This document shows, one piece after another, positions 46,101 through 53,895 of a stretch of DNA of 64,000 nt; the first letter of the stretch is position 1; each line of letters opens with the position of its first letter. The stretch spans positions 62,001 to 126,000 of the forward strand of contig NZ_JAPZVN010000012.1 in the NCBI RefSeq assembly GCF_027533845.1, in the 5' to 3' direction. A model generated the notes under the pieces. It saw only the letters and a list, made by a program, of their open reading frames with translations. It had not been told where the DNA came from and did not search any database. Both the position numbers and the translations under genes were made by a program. This DNA comes from Streptomyces sp. RPT161 (GTDB taxonomy: Bacteria > Actinomycetota > Actinomycetes > Streptomycetales > Streptomycetaceae).

Positions 46101-46618
46101 CCTCGGTCGCGGCCTCCTCGACGCCAGCGCAGCTGGAGTTGAGCGCCACCGCCGGTTCGCCGGACTCGTTCGGTGACCTCAAGCAGGCGCAGGACGGTTC
46201 CACCGTCTCGGTCGTCAAGGGCCAGGGCAGCGCCGCGCAGCCGGTGGTTCCGGGCTTCTGGAGCAGCTACGTGCAGCAGATCGGCCCGTTCCCGGCGGCC
46301 GGTGCTCCGGCCGGTACGTCGACCATCACCGCCAGTGCCCACACCCAGGCGTTCGACCCGGCGCTGACCTCCAGCACCAACGACCCGTTCGCGGTCGCGG
46401 TGAACGCCTCGGCCCCGACCCTCAGCCCGGTCACCGTCAAGCCGGGTGCCACCGGCTCGCTCCAGGTCACCATCACTCCGCGCGGCCCCAAGGGCAGCAC
46501 CGTGCACGGCGTGCTGTACCTGGTGACCGCCCCGGGCGGTGTGGCCACCGCCAACAACCAGATCGGCACCACCGGTTCGGTCCTGGCGGCGATCCCGTAC
46601 ACCTACACCGTCAGCTGA
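43148..46618 (+). CDS. Large secreted serine peptidase with sedolisin-like catalytic residues
   Basis: About 1156 residues from ATG 43148 (AAAGG seven bases upstream; ATG 43142 is the alternative). Signal peptide LAGVTLAAASMVLTFGTTANG, then an inhibitor-I9-like propeptide (residues ~35-120, VIVVLKDQL). The catalytic domain lacks the subtilisin D-TG and HGTH motifs; instead E251 and D255 in AEAFGDASAM, D365 in SSGDAG and S468 in FGGTSQSAP match the Glu-Asp-Asp-Ser set of S53 sedolisins. It ends near 520 and is followed by about 600 residues of beta-rich repeats with VTVVNTGHTTQTV, typical of extracellular adhesion or fibronectin-type units. No transmembrane anchor; probably secreted to degrade extracellular protein. 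Confidence 0.85.
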   Translation: MFGWRKPQLAGVTLAAASMVLTFGTTANGAELTSAPNAQALSDNRAPTPVIVVLKDQLSNAPADAGHLKDRAREAAAAQAPLLAKVRANGGSRIKSFVVGNAFSATVSPALRDALAADPAVASVVPDETVRVTPPSATAPGTQGGGAKGPQAVTPNARGNGNGKNPYAICPSDPSKPLLEPEALYSTHVEGTPGSPGAHQIATGKGVKVAYIADGLDPNDPDFIRPDGTHAVVDHQDFSGDGWDAPSGAAEAFGDASAMIAQGRESYDLSKFVNPTHPLPAGCNIRIEGFAPDASLVALKAGGTTFPNSAILQSIDYAVSVAHVDVLNESFGSNVTPDSGAHDTISLFNDEAVAAGVTVTVSSGDAGINSTIGTPSTDPHVISTGASTDNQTYLQTGYAAAQFSNGTWANDRISALSSGGFTQAGRTVDLVAPGEADWALCSPKISEYTECTNFNGTGSAIQPFGGTSQSAPLTAGAAALVIQAYRDSHHGQSPTPALVKQFLTGTAQDLGLPAQEQGAGLLNVRGAVEAARGYHSPAGAKQSGTVAVTTGQQDISGTPGSGHTADVTVVNTGHTTQTVTGATRTFAPLANSRQTVPLNSSTDPKFAYATNGATWVHHEVKFTVPPGADRLAASIAWQGKAQKSGANTVTPVVRLTLLDPSGRLETNTRPQGGPVSANFGIADVPHPVAGKWTAILYTPAGSDGFTGPVLLDTATQRAVQAGSVSPQVTRLAPGQSTTLHVHLTTSKTSGDSAESITVASSNGHTTSVPVILRSLVRLSGKGGDFTGTVTGGNARDASPAQSFTYAFDVPSGHRDIRAGVTLSDPNVLVQGALITPNGTPVDIESNALLNTSGALTGTTRGVSATAVNPAAGRWRFVLNVLNPVSGAELNEPFHGTVGLDQDQATATGLPNSTSAKLVADKPTTVRVTYTNNTAATQLVQADGRLTKMVDVPLVPQGTSATVALPLHPTSTTPGFLVPPGTDRLTSVAASSTPAQLELSATAGSPDSFGDLKQAQDGSTVSVVKGQGSAAQPVVPGFWSSYVQQIGPFPAAGAPAGTSTITASAHTQAFDPALTSSTNDPFAVAVNASAPTLSPVTVKPGATGSLQVTITPRGPKGSTVHGVLYLVTAPGGVATANNQIGTTGSVLAAIPYTYTVS

Positions 46619-46641
46619 CGCGGATCAGCCAAATCCCGGCC

Positions 46642-46669
46642 GGGGCCGCTCCATTGCCGGAGCGGCCTC
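46642..46669. terminator. Convergent terminator hairpin
   Basis: GGCCGCTCC (46644-46652) and GGAGCGGCC (46659-46667), extendable by two further pairs, 24 bases after the peptidase stop and between convergent genes. Confidence 0.75.
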
Positions 46670-46741
46670 GGCTGCTTTCGTCAGCGCCTCGCGGCGGCGC
46701 GCTCCACGGCCGCCGCCGAAGCGGCGTGCCATCCCGGCGGA

Positions 46742-49534
46742 TCACTGGATCTGGCGGCGCACCAACTCGTGGAACAACCCGCCGGTGTCGGCCAGCAACC
46801 GCGCGGGTGGGCCCTGCTGGACGATCCGGCCGTCCGACATCACGATCACCCGGTCCGCGTCCAGCACGGTGGACAGCCGGTGCGCGATCACGATACGTGT
46901 GGCGTTCAGCTCGCGGGTGCTCTCGATGACCACCCGCTGTGTCTCGTTGTCCAGCGCGCTGGTCGCCTCGTCGAGGAACAGCACACGCGGGTGGCGGATC
47001 AACGCCTGGGCGATCATCAGGCGTTGCCGCTGACCACCGGAGACGCTGCCGCCGCCGTCGGAGAGCATGGTGTGCAGGCCCATCGGCATCCGCCTGATGT
47101 CCTCGGCCACCCCCGCCATCTCGGCGGCCTGCCAGACCTCTTCGAGGGAGTACGACTCGGCGCCGCGCACGCAGTCCAGGATCGTTCCGGTGAACGGCTG
47201 GGCGTTCTGCAGCACCACCCCGCACTGGCGGCGCACCGCCGCCTGGTCGAGCGCCGCCAGGTCCTGGCCGTCGTACAGCACGCTGCCGGTCAGCGGCCGG
47301 TCGAAGCCGATCAGCAGGCGCAGCAGAGTCGACTTGCCGCAGCCGCTCGCCCCCACGACGGCCACGAACTCGCCCGGCGCCACCCGGAACGAGACGTCGT
47401 CCAGCACCAGCGGTCCGTCCTCGGTGTACCGGAACGACAGACTCCTGGCCTCGATGGCACCGGACAGCGTGCCGGGCGCGGTGCTGCCTCCGCGTACCTC
47501 GGGCCGCTCGTCCAGTACCGGCTTGATCTGCTCGTACAACGGCAGTACGGATGCCGCCGAGATCAGCGCGCCCGTCAGCTGGGTGACCGAGGTCAGCAGC
47601 ATCGTCACGGCGGTGTTGAAGGTGAGGAAGCCGCTCGCCGACAGCGAGCCGCGGGCCGGACCGGCGAGCAGAGCGAACATGATGAGCGTGCACAGCGGCA
47701 GGTAGACCGCGTTGCACACGGTGATCAGGTTCTTGATCCGGCCCACCCGCCGCTGGAGTTCCCGGCTGCGGGCGAACTCGCCGGCCCAGGCCGCGTAGGC
47801 GAAGCCCTCGGCGGCGGCGACGCGTAGTTTGGGCAGTCCGCGCAGCGTCTGGAACGCCTGGTTGTTGAGCTTGTTGTTGAGCACCGTCAACCGCCGCTGC
47901 CAGCGCACCTGCCACAGCCCGAGGGCCAGGAACACCGCGCCGATGACCACCAGCATCGCCAGCGCCGTCAACGCCAGCGGAAGGCTGTACCACAGCAGCA
48001 GCACGAGGTTCACCGCACCGACCGTGCCGGCCTGCACGGCCACCGAGCTGATGCCGGACAGCACCCTGCGTATCGCGCTGACCCCCAGCGCCGCGGTGGC
48101 CAGTTCGCCGGTGGAGCGACCGGCGAAGAACCTGGTGGGCAGCCGCAACAGCCGGTCCCACACGGCCGGTTGCAAGCTGGCCTCGATCCGGCCCTCCAGT
48201 CGCAGGAGCGCGATGTTCTCCAGCAGGGAGAAGGCGGCCGACACGATGGTGGTGGCCACGATGGCCAGCGATGTCTGGACGATCAGGCTGGTCTCGGCAT
48301 TGGGCACGTAGGAGCCCAGCACCTGTCCGGTGGCGATCGGCACCATCGCCCCGAGGACGACCGCGACCAGCCCGCCAAGCGCCAGGTTGCGCAGGTCGGG
48401 CAGGGTCCCGCGCAGCCCGAAGCGCAGCAACCGCCAGGCGGGCAGGGGCCGTTCCGGCAGCGGCCGGTAGAACATCACCGCCTCGGACGCGAGCCGCCCG
48501 GCGTTCGCCGCGCCGATCCTGGTCCGGGTGCCGGCGACCGGATCCACCGCCTCGTACCGGCCGCGCCGCCACAGCAGTGCGACCGGAGCGTCGGTGGCGG
48601 CCCAACGGCCCACCAGCGGACCGGAGTTCTCCCGCCACCAGCGTCCGGCGAGCCGGACCGTACGGGTACGGAACCGGGAGTTCAGCGCGATCCGCTCGAC
48701 GGGATCCAGCCGGTCGTTCACCGCGCCGCCCGGTGTGGGCGCGGTGACCGCGATCCCCGCCGCGGCGGCGACCGCGCGGCAGACGGCGAGCGCGGCGTCG
48801 TCGGACGCCGCGGCCGGGCCGGTCGCGGCGCGGCGCGGCTTGTCGATGGACGCCAGCAGTGCCTGGTCGGCCTGGGCACGCACCGCCTCACCGGCCTTGA
48901 TCCCGGCCGTCGCCCGGTCCTCGTGGGTTCTCTCCAGCCCTTCGATCCAGCGGTCGAGGGCGAACAGCAGCCGGGCCTGCTGGTTGACCAGGCGCTGCCA
49001 CATCGCGCCGTCGATCAGCAGGTCCTGGGCCGCCTGCGCGCTGTACTCGGCGCCGTACCGCAGGCTGCCGGGGTCCACGGACATCCACAGGATGCCGTCG
49101 TCATCAGGCGCCAACCGGCCGTGCTCGTCCGGCGTTTCGAACAGCATCCGCAGCCCGCGGCCGATGCCGAGCGCGAACGCGTCCTCCAGCGGGCTCAGCG
49201 GTGTGTCGGGGCTCTGGTAGTACGTGTTGTCGTACAGCTCCCTGAGCTGGATGCGGCGCAGTACGCAGCCGGTCAACGGCCGCCCGAGAAGGGTGTGCCG
49301 CGGGCCCTCGACCGGGCCGAGCAGCAGGGTTCCGGCCTCCAACCGACCCAGGAAGTGCCAGCGGCCCTGGCCAGTCGCGTCCACCGCGAACAGGTCCATC
49401 GCGCCGTCCACGAGCAGCCACAGCACATGCGGGCCGTCGAGCGGCAGATTGCGTACGCCCGTTGTGCCGACCGGTTCGCCCAGCCCTCCGAGGGCGCCCA
49501 CGACCACATCGCCGCTCGCTGCGACAGACGTCAT
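46742..49534 (-). CDS. NHLP-type ABC exporter, permease/ATPase without peptidase
   Basis: 930 residues. Residues 1-~330 lack a C39 peptidase and contain a cyclic-nucleotide-like and a beta-rich domain (WRWWRENSGPLVGRW region). Then six membrane helices (~390-680) and an ABC ATPase: Walker A GASGCGKST, signature VSGGQRQRL, Walker B VLFLDEATSALD. This long N-terminal-extension type is the partner seen in NHLP-family bacteriocin export systems. Starts 1 bp after the peptidase-ABC gene stop. Confidence 0.87.
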   Translation of the reverse strand: MTSVAASGDVVVGALGGLGEPVGTTGVRNLPLDGPHVLWLLVDGAMDLFAVDATGQGRWHFLGRLEAGTLLLGPVEGPRHTLLGRPLTGCVLRRIQLRELYDNTYYQSPDTPLSPLEDAFALGIGRGLRMLFETPDEHGRLAPDDDGILWMSVDPGSLRYGAEYSAQAAQDLLIDGAMWQRLVNQQARLLFALDRWIEGLERTHEDRATAGIKAGEAVRAQADQALLASIDKPRRAATGPAAASDDAALAVCRAVAAAAGIAVTAPTPGGAVNDRLDPVERIALNSRFRTRTVRLAGRWWRENSGPLVGRWAATDAPVALLWRRGRYEAVDPVAGTRTRIGAANAGRLASEAVMFYRPLPERPLPAWRLLRFGLRGTLPDLRNLALGGLVAVVLGAMVPIATGQVLGSYVPNAETSLIVQTSLAIVATTIVSAAFSLLENIALLRLEGRIEASLQPAVWDRLLRLPTRFFAGRSTGELATAALGVSAIRRVLSGISSVAVQAGTVGAVNLVLLLWYSLPLALTALAMLVVIGAVFLALGLWQVRWQRRLTVLNNKLNNQAFQTLRGLPKLRVAAAEGFAYAAWAGEFARSRELQRRVGRIKNLITVCNAVYLPLCTLIMFALLAGPARGSLSASGFLTFNTAVTMLLTSVTQLTGALISAASVLPLYEQIKPVLDERPEVRGGSTAPGTLSGAIEARSLSFRYTEDGPLVLDDVSFRVAPGEFVAVVGASGCGKSTLLRLLIGFDRPLTGSVLYDGQDLAALDQAAVRRQCGVVLQNAQPFTGTILDCVRGAESYSLEEVWQAAEMAGVAEDIRRMPMGLHTMLSDGGGSVSGGQRQRLMIAQALIRHPRVLFLDEATSALDNETQRVVIESTRELNATRIVIAHRLSTVLDADRVIVMSDGRIVQQGPPARLLADTGGLFHELVRRQIQ

Positions 49535-49535
49535 C

Positions 49536-51746
49536 TCAATGCTCCCTGACCAGTTGGGCGTACGGCCCTCCGGCGGCGAGCAGTTGCTCGTGCCGTCCGC
49601 GTTCCACCACCGCCCCGTGCTCCAGCACCACGATCTCGTCGCTGTCCCGCACCGTGCTCAGCCGGTGCGCGATCACCACACAGGCGCAGCCGCGCCGCCG
49701 CAGGTTGTCGATGATCACCTGCTCGGTCTCCGCGTCCAGCGCGCTGGTCACCTCGTCCAGCACCAGCACACTGGGCTGCCGCACCAACGCCCGTGCGATC
49801 TCCAGTCGTTGCCGCTGCCCGCCGGAGAAGTTACGGCCGTCCTGGTCCACCCGGCTGTGGACGCCGCCCGGCCGCCTGGCCACCACGTCGTACACGGCGG
49901 CGTCCTTGAGGGCGGCGACCACCGCCTCGTCGGGGATCGACGGGTCCCACAGCGCCACGTTGTCGCGTACGGTGCCCTCGAAGAGGAAGACGTCCTGGTC
50001 GACGAAGGAGACCGAGGCGGACAGCGCACCGCGCGGGATGTCCGCCAGCCGCCGCCCGTCGACGAGGATCTCGCCCTCCCACGGCTGGTACAGCCCGGAG
50101 ATCAGCCGGGAGACGGTGGACTTGCCGCTGCCCGAACCGCCGACCAGGGCGACCTGCTGGCCCGGTCCCACCGTCAGCGAGAAGCCGGTGAGCAGCGGCT
50201 TGTCGAGCGGGCTGTAGCCGAAGGTGATGTTCTCCAGCGCCACATGGCCGCTCAACCTGCGGACGCTGTCCTCCGGTTCGCGCCGTGCGTACCGCGGGTC
50301 CGCCGGGAAGCGCTCCACGTCGCCGAGCCGGGCCACGTCGGCCGCGAAGTCCTGCACCCGGCCCGCCACCCCGTTCAACCGGGTGACCGGCGCGGTGAAG
50401 CTGGTGACCAGCGCCTGGAAGGCCACCAGCAGACCGATGGAGATGTGGCCCTGCACCGCGCGCGTCCCGCCGATCAGCAGGATCAGCGCGCTGTTGAACG
50501 CCGCTAGGGCGGGCGCCACCACGGCCAGCGCCGCGCTCGGCACGCCGAGCCGCTGCTGGCCGTCCAGCGTGCTGGCGTGCTGCCCGGCCCAGCGGCGGAA
50601 GTACGCGTTCTCACCGCCGGTGGCCTTCATCGTCTCGATCAGCCGCAGCCCGCTGTACGAGGTGTTGATCAGCCGGGCGCTGTCCGCGCGGGACTTCTGC
50701 ACACCGTTCGCCCGGATCCGTACCACCAGCCGTAGCGCCACCACGTTGAGCAGCGCGATCAGCACCCCGATGACGGTCAGTTGCGGGTCGTACGTCCACA
50801 GCAGGACCGCGTAGAGGACCACGACCACCGCGTCCACCCCGGCCGCCGCCAGGTCCCTGGCCAGGGTCTCGGCGACCGCGTCGTTGGACTGCAGGCGCTG
50901 GACGAGGTCGGCGGGGTCGCGCTGGGCGAAGAAGGTGACCGGCAGGGTGAGCAGATGCCGCAGGAAGCGGGCGCTGCTCAGGGTGGAGGAGATGATCCGC
51001 CCGCGCAGCAGGTTGGCCTGCTGCAACGCTGTGAGCACGGCGGTCAGCACGACGGTGGCGGCCAACGAGGCGAACAGCACCGGCAGCAGCGAACTCTGGT
51101 CGCCGAGCAGGAACATGTCGATGTACGTACGGCTCAGTGCCGGTACCGCGGCGCCCACCAGCACCAGCAGGAAGCTGGCGAGCACCGCCGCCAGCATCGT
51201 GCCCGACGTGCCGCGCAGCCGGGCCGGCAGCGCGTCGGTGATGCCCGGCCTGCGACCGCCGCGACGGAAGCCCTCGCCGGGCTCGAAGGTCAGCACCACA
51301 CCGGTGAAGCTGGTGTCGAAGTCCTCCAGCGACACGAAACGGCGGCCCCGGCCCGGGTCGTTGATGCGCACTCCGTACCGGCCGAGGCGCCGTGCCATGC
51401 CGTCGTAGACGACGAAGTGGTTGAACTCCCAGAACAGGATGGCCGGTGCCCGCACTTCGGCCAGGGCGGCCGGTTCCATCTGCATGCCCTTGGCCGTCAG
51501 CCCGTAACCGCGGGCCGCCTTGAGCACGTTGCTGGCCTTGGAGCCGTCCCGGGAGACACCGCAGGCGATGCGCAGTTCCTCCAGCGGTACGTGGCGTCCG
51601 TAGTGGGCGAGGACCATGGCGAGGGACGCGGCGCCGCACTCCACCGCTTCCATCTGGAGCACGGTGGGGGTGCGCACCGCTTTGCGCCGCTTGCCGCGCG
51701 GCGGGGGCTTGAGCTCGGCGCGCTGCGGGCGGTGCCGGCCGCTCAT
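49536..51746 (-). CDS. C39 peptidase-ABC exporter (NHLP-type)
   Basis: 736 residues from ATG 51744-51746. N-terminal C39 peptidase with C37 in QMEAVECGAASLAMVLAHYG, H110 in FNHFVVYDG and a likely Asp D130; it should cut leaders after Gly-Gly. Six membrane helices, then ATPase: Walker A LVGGSGSGKST, signature FSGGQRQRLEIARAL, Walker B VLVLDEVTSALD. The start overlaps the stop of the HlyD-like gene (ATGA). Confidence 0.92.
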   Translation of the reverse strand: MSGRHRPQRAELKPPPRGKRRKAVRTPTVLQMEAVECGAASLAMVLAHYGRHVPLEELRIACGVSRDGSKASNVLKAARGYGLTAKGMQMEPAALAEVRAPAILFWEFNHFVVYDGMARRLGRYGVRINDPGRGRRFVSLEDFDTSFTGVVLTFEPGEGFRRGGRRPGITDALPARLRGTSGTMLAAVLASFLLVLVGAAVPALSRTYIDMFLLGDQSSLLPVLFASLAATVVLTAVLTALQQANLLRGRIISSTLSSARFLRHLLTLPVTFFAQRDPADLVQRLQSNDAVAETLARDLAAAGVDAVVVVLYAVLLWTYDPQLTVIGVLIALLNVVALRLVVRIRANGVQKSRADSARLINTSYSGLRLIETMKATGGENAYFRRWAGQHASTLDGQQRLGVPSAALAVVAPALAAFNSALILLIGGTRAVQGHISIGLLVAFQALVTSFTAPVTRLNGVAGRVQDFAADVARLGDVERFPADPRYARREPEDSVRRLSGHVALENITFGYSPLDKPLLTGFSLTVGPGQQVALVGGSGSGKSTVSRLISGLYQPWEGEILVDGRRLADIPRGALSASVSFVDQDVFLFEGTVRDNVALWDPSIPDEAVVAALKDAAVYDVVARRPGGVHSRVDQDGRNFSGGQRQRLEIARALVRQPSVLVLDEVTSALDAETEQVIIDNLRRRGCACVVIAHRLSTVRDSDEIVVLEHGAVVERGRHEQLLAAGGPYAQLVREH

Positions 51747-52549
51747 GGCAGCAGCCAGTCGATCGGGCGCTGGGCGGGCAGCCGGACGGCGGCGCTCACC
51801 AGCGTCATGGAGTCGATCGGGTACGGCGGGCCGCTCGCGGACGACCACGCGTATCCGGACTTCGTGGCGTCCGACCGGTCCAACTGGACCAGCACGGCCA
51901 CCGGTTGACCCTGTGCGGAGAACTGCTCGGCCAACTGGCTGTCGCCGAGGAAGCCGGTGATCTGCTGCCGGGACTGCGGCACCCGGCCGACCGCCTGGAC
52001 GTGCCCGCGCAGCACACCGAACCGCTGCGTCGGGACGGACTGGACGGTCAGGTCCACGGGGGAGCCCACCGGGACCGTGGCCGCGCCGCTGGCGGACGCG
52101 TAGACCACCGCCACCAGGGGGTCGTTGGCGCTGTTGACGCGCTCCATCGTCGCCAGGTCCGCACCGGTGCTGACCACGGCGCCGATCCTGGCGTCCAGGG
52201 TGGTCACCCGGCCCGCGGCCACCGTGCGTACGGTCTGCGCCCGTTGGCCGGTGCGGACGCTCAACAGCCGTGCGCCGCTGGGCAGTGTGTCGCCTTCGTT
52301 CGCGAACACGGCGGTGACCTGACCGGCGACCGGGCTCTGCAGTACGTAACTGCCTTCCGCGTGGGTCAGAATGCCCGGCGCGTTCAGTTTGGCGGAAACC
52401 GAGCCGGTGACCGCCCAGAAACATGCGGCGGCCATCACGACCACTGTCACGGTGAGCACGAGCCAGCCCTGCGGCCGGGCGAAGCGCACCGGTACGTCCA
52501 GTTCCTCGGGGGATTGCAGCTTCGCAAGCGCCTTTTGTCGGAACTGCAC
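51743..52549 (-). CDS. HlyD/NHLM-like secretion adaptor
   Basis: 268 residues. N-terminal cytoplasmic part, one membrane helix GWLVLTVTVVVMAAACFWAV (about 28-47), then beta-barrel/lipoyl-like parts SYVLQSPVAGQVTAVFANEGDTLPSG, AGRVTTLDARIGAVVSTGADLA. This matches the membrane fusion proteins that accompany NHLP exporters and bridge the cell envelope in this operon. Confidence 0.85.
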   Translation of the reverse strand: MQFRQKALAKLQSPEELDVPVRFARPQGWLVLTVTVVVMAAACFWAVTGSVSAKLNAPGILTHAEGSYVLQSPVAGQVTAVFANEGDTLPSGARLLSVRTGQRAQTVRTVAAGRVTTLDARIGAVVSTGADLATMERVNSANDPLVAVVYASASGAATVPVGSPVDLTVQSVPTQRFGVLRGHVQAVGRVPQSRQQITGFLGDSQLAEQFSAQGQPVAVLVQLDRSDATKSGYAWSSASGPPYPIDSMTLVSAAVRLPAQRPIDWLLP

Positions 52550-52622
52550 GTACTATTCCTTCAACTGCTTTCAGAATCGGCCTGCCGAAGGCCACGGGGA
52601 TTCGGTTGGCCGACGGCATGAA

Positions 52623-52652
52623 CGGACCCCGGAACGCTGGTTCCGGGGTCCG
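52623..52652 (-). terminator. Attenuator-like hairpin between precursor and exporter genes
   Basis: Perfect 13-base arms CGGACCCCGGAAC (52623-52635) and GTTCCGGGGTCCG (52640-52652), loop GCTG, only 6 bases after the precursor stop. It should stop or slow part of the transcripts so that the precursor mRNA exceeds that of the export genes. Confidence 0.85.
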
Positions 52653-52658
52653 GCGCCG

Positions 52659-52874
52659 TCAGATGCCGGCGAGACCGGTGACGCCCGGGGCGACGCCGGT
52701 GACCGACGCGACGGTCGGCGCGGCGATCGGCGCCACGGTGTCGACGGTGCCGACCACGGAGCCGACCACGCCCGAGACGTTCAGGCCGAGGACGCCGAGG
52801 CCGCCGGACACGTTGTCCAGGTCGGCGTCGTCGATCTCACGGGTCTCGACCTGGGGCGTGAAGTCGTTACGCAT
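52659..52874 (-). CDS. GG-leader peptide precursor with cysteine-free core
   Basis: 71 residues. Leader 1-25: MRNDFTPQVETREI, then DDADLDNVSGG, the classical acidic helix and double-Gly cut site for C39 peptidases. Core 26-71 (46 residues) begins LGVLGLNVSGVVGSVVG, is Val/Gly/Ala/Thr-rich, strongly hydrophobic, with two Asp-free flanks, no Cys and no aromatic residues. Lanthionine or thioether bridges to Cys are thus impossible. ATG follows GAAGGGA about ten bases upstream. First gene of the export operon and separated from it by a hairpin. Product likely a membrane-active secreted peptide; activity unknown. Confidence 0.85.
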   Translation of the reverse strand: MRNDFTPQVETREIDDADLDNVSGGLGVLGLNVSGVVGSVVGTVDTVAPIAAPTVASVTGVAPGVTGLAGI

Positions 52875-53304
52875 GACGTGCGTTTCCCTTCGTAGCTCTG
52901 GTGTTTCCTAGCCGGCTTTTCTGAACGGGGACGGTAAGCCGGGGACCGGTTTTCACAACGCCCGTATGTCGATGAATGCAATCACGTCGGCGGGGCGCCG
53001 GGCCACCGGAGTTTCGGGTCTTTCCGTGAACGTTTCGGCACGTCAGCGGGGTGATGTGCGGCATCGGGCACCGAACGGTGACGACTTCTTCACAAGATCG
53101 TTTGTCCAGTTCTCCCGCATTGGCGAGGTAGTTGCATTCGGCTGTGCCCGGATTTGACGGAATCTGTCGCTCCGGTTCGGTGCTCGGGATGTGAGCCTTG
53201 TGTGTGCGTGGCGTGGGGTGCCGGGCACGCTGCGGAGTGAGCCGTGTCTCACCGCGGCCGACCGCCCTTGTCTATGCAACGAGTTGCATAGCAGGATGCC
53301 GCGC
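52875..53304. other. Divergent regulatory region of peptide operon and PadR gene
   Basis: About 430 bases of reduced GC content (AACGTTTCGGC, TTCACAAGATCGTTTG) holding the leftward promoter of the peptide operon and the rightward promoter of PadR. The PadR palindrome at 53272-53291 lies at its right end. Short frames within it show no signature. Confidence 0.5.
53272..53291. promoter_or_regulatory. PadR operator candidate
   Basis: CTATGCAAC-GA-GTTGCATAG: perfect 9-base arms with 2-base centre, ending 13 bases before the PadR ATG at 53305. TTGCAT-type palindromes are typical PadR sites, so this is the probable autoregulatory operator. Confidence 0.8.
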
Positions 53305-53862
53305 ATGGCACTTGAGCACGCCATCCTCGTCTCCCTGCTGGAGCAGCCGGGGTCCGGCTATGAGCTGGCCCGGCGGTTCGACCGTTCCATCGGGTACTTC
53401 TGGACCGCCACCCACCAGCAGATCTACCGCGTGCTGCGGTGCATGGAGCGGGACGGATGGGTCGAGGTCCGCGACGTACCGCAGGACGGGCGGCCGGACA
53501 AGAAGGTGTACTCCGTGGCCCCGCCCGGCCGCACCGCGCTGTCCGACTGGCTGGCCGAGCCGGTGGAACCGGAAAGCGTCCGGCACAGCCTCGCGGTGAA
53601 GATCCGCGGCGCCGCCTTCGGCGACCCCGCAGGGCTGATCGCCGAGACCGAACGCCACCGCGAGGTGCACGCCGAGCGGCTGGCCCGCTATCTCGCCGGA
53701 GAGCAAAGGGACTTCCCGGAGTCCGCCGAACTGGACGCCGGACAGCGGCTCCAGCACGTGGTGCTGCGCGGCGGCATCGCCTACGAGCGGATGACCCTCG
53801 ACTGGCTGGACGACGTGCTCGCCACCCTGCGCCGCCTCGGCGGCGCCCCCGAACCGCACTGA
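53305..53862 (+). CDS. PadR-family transcriptional regulator
   Basis: 185 residues from ATG 53305 (ATG 53296 is possible). Winged helix MALEHAILVSLLEQPGSGYELARRFDRSIGYFW, HQQIYRVLRCMERDGWVEVRDV, then VYSVAPPGRTALSDWLAEP and the dimerisation C-terminus. The palindrome before it indicates autoregulation; the acyl-CoA dehydrogenase 33 bp downstream is the likely target, sharing the transcript. Its distance to the peptide operon, which diverges, leaves control of that operon open. Confidence 0.88.
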   Translation: MALEHAILVSLLEQPGSGYELARRFDRSIGYFWTATHQQIYRVLRCMERDGWVEVRDVPQDGRPDKKVYSVAPPGRTALSDWLAEPVEPESVRHSLAVKIRGAAFGDPAGLIAETERHREVHAERLARYLAGEQRDFPESAELDAGQRLQHVVLRGGIAYERMTLDWLDDVLATLRRLGGAPEPH

Positions 53863-53895
53863 GGACCGCCCCCGGCACAGAAAGGCGCCCCGCAC

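Noticed and set aside
43319-46507. Very long open frame on the minus strand opposite the peptidase
   Set aside because: Mirror frame of the GC-biased protease gene; low-complexity Arg/Gly/Val composition, no domain, no ribosome binding site.
52659-52874. Calling the peptide a lantipeptide
   Set aside because: Core contains no Cys and no LanM/LanB/LanC-like gene is near; only the leader type is shared.
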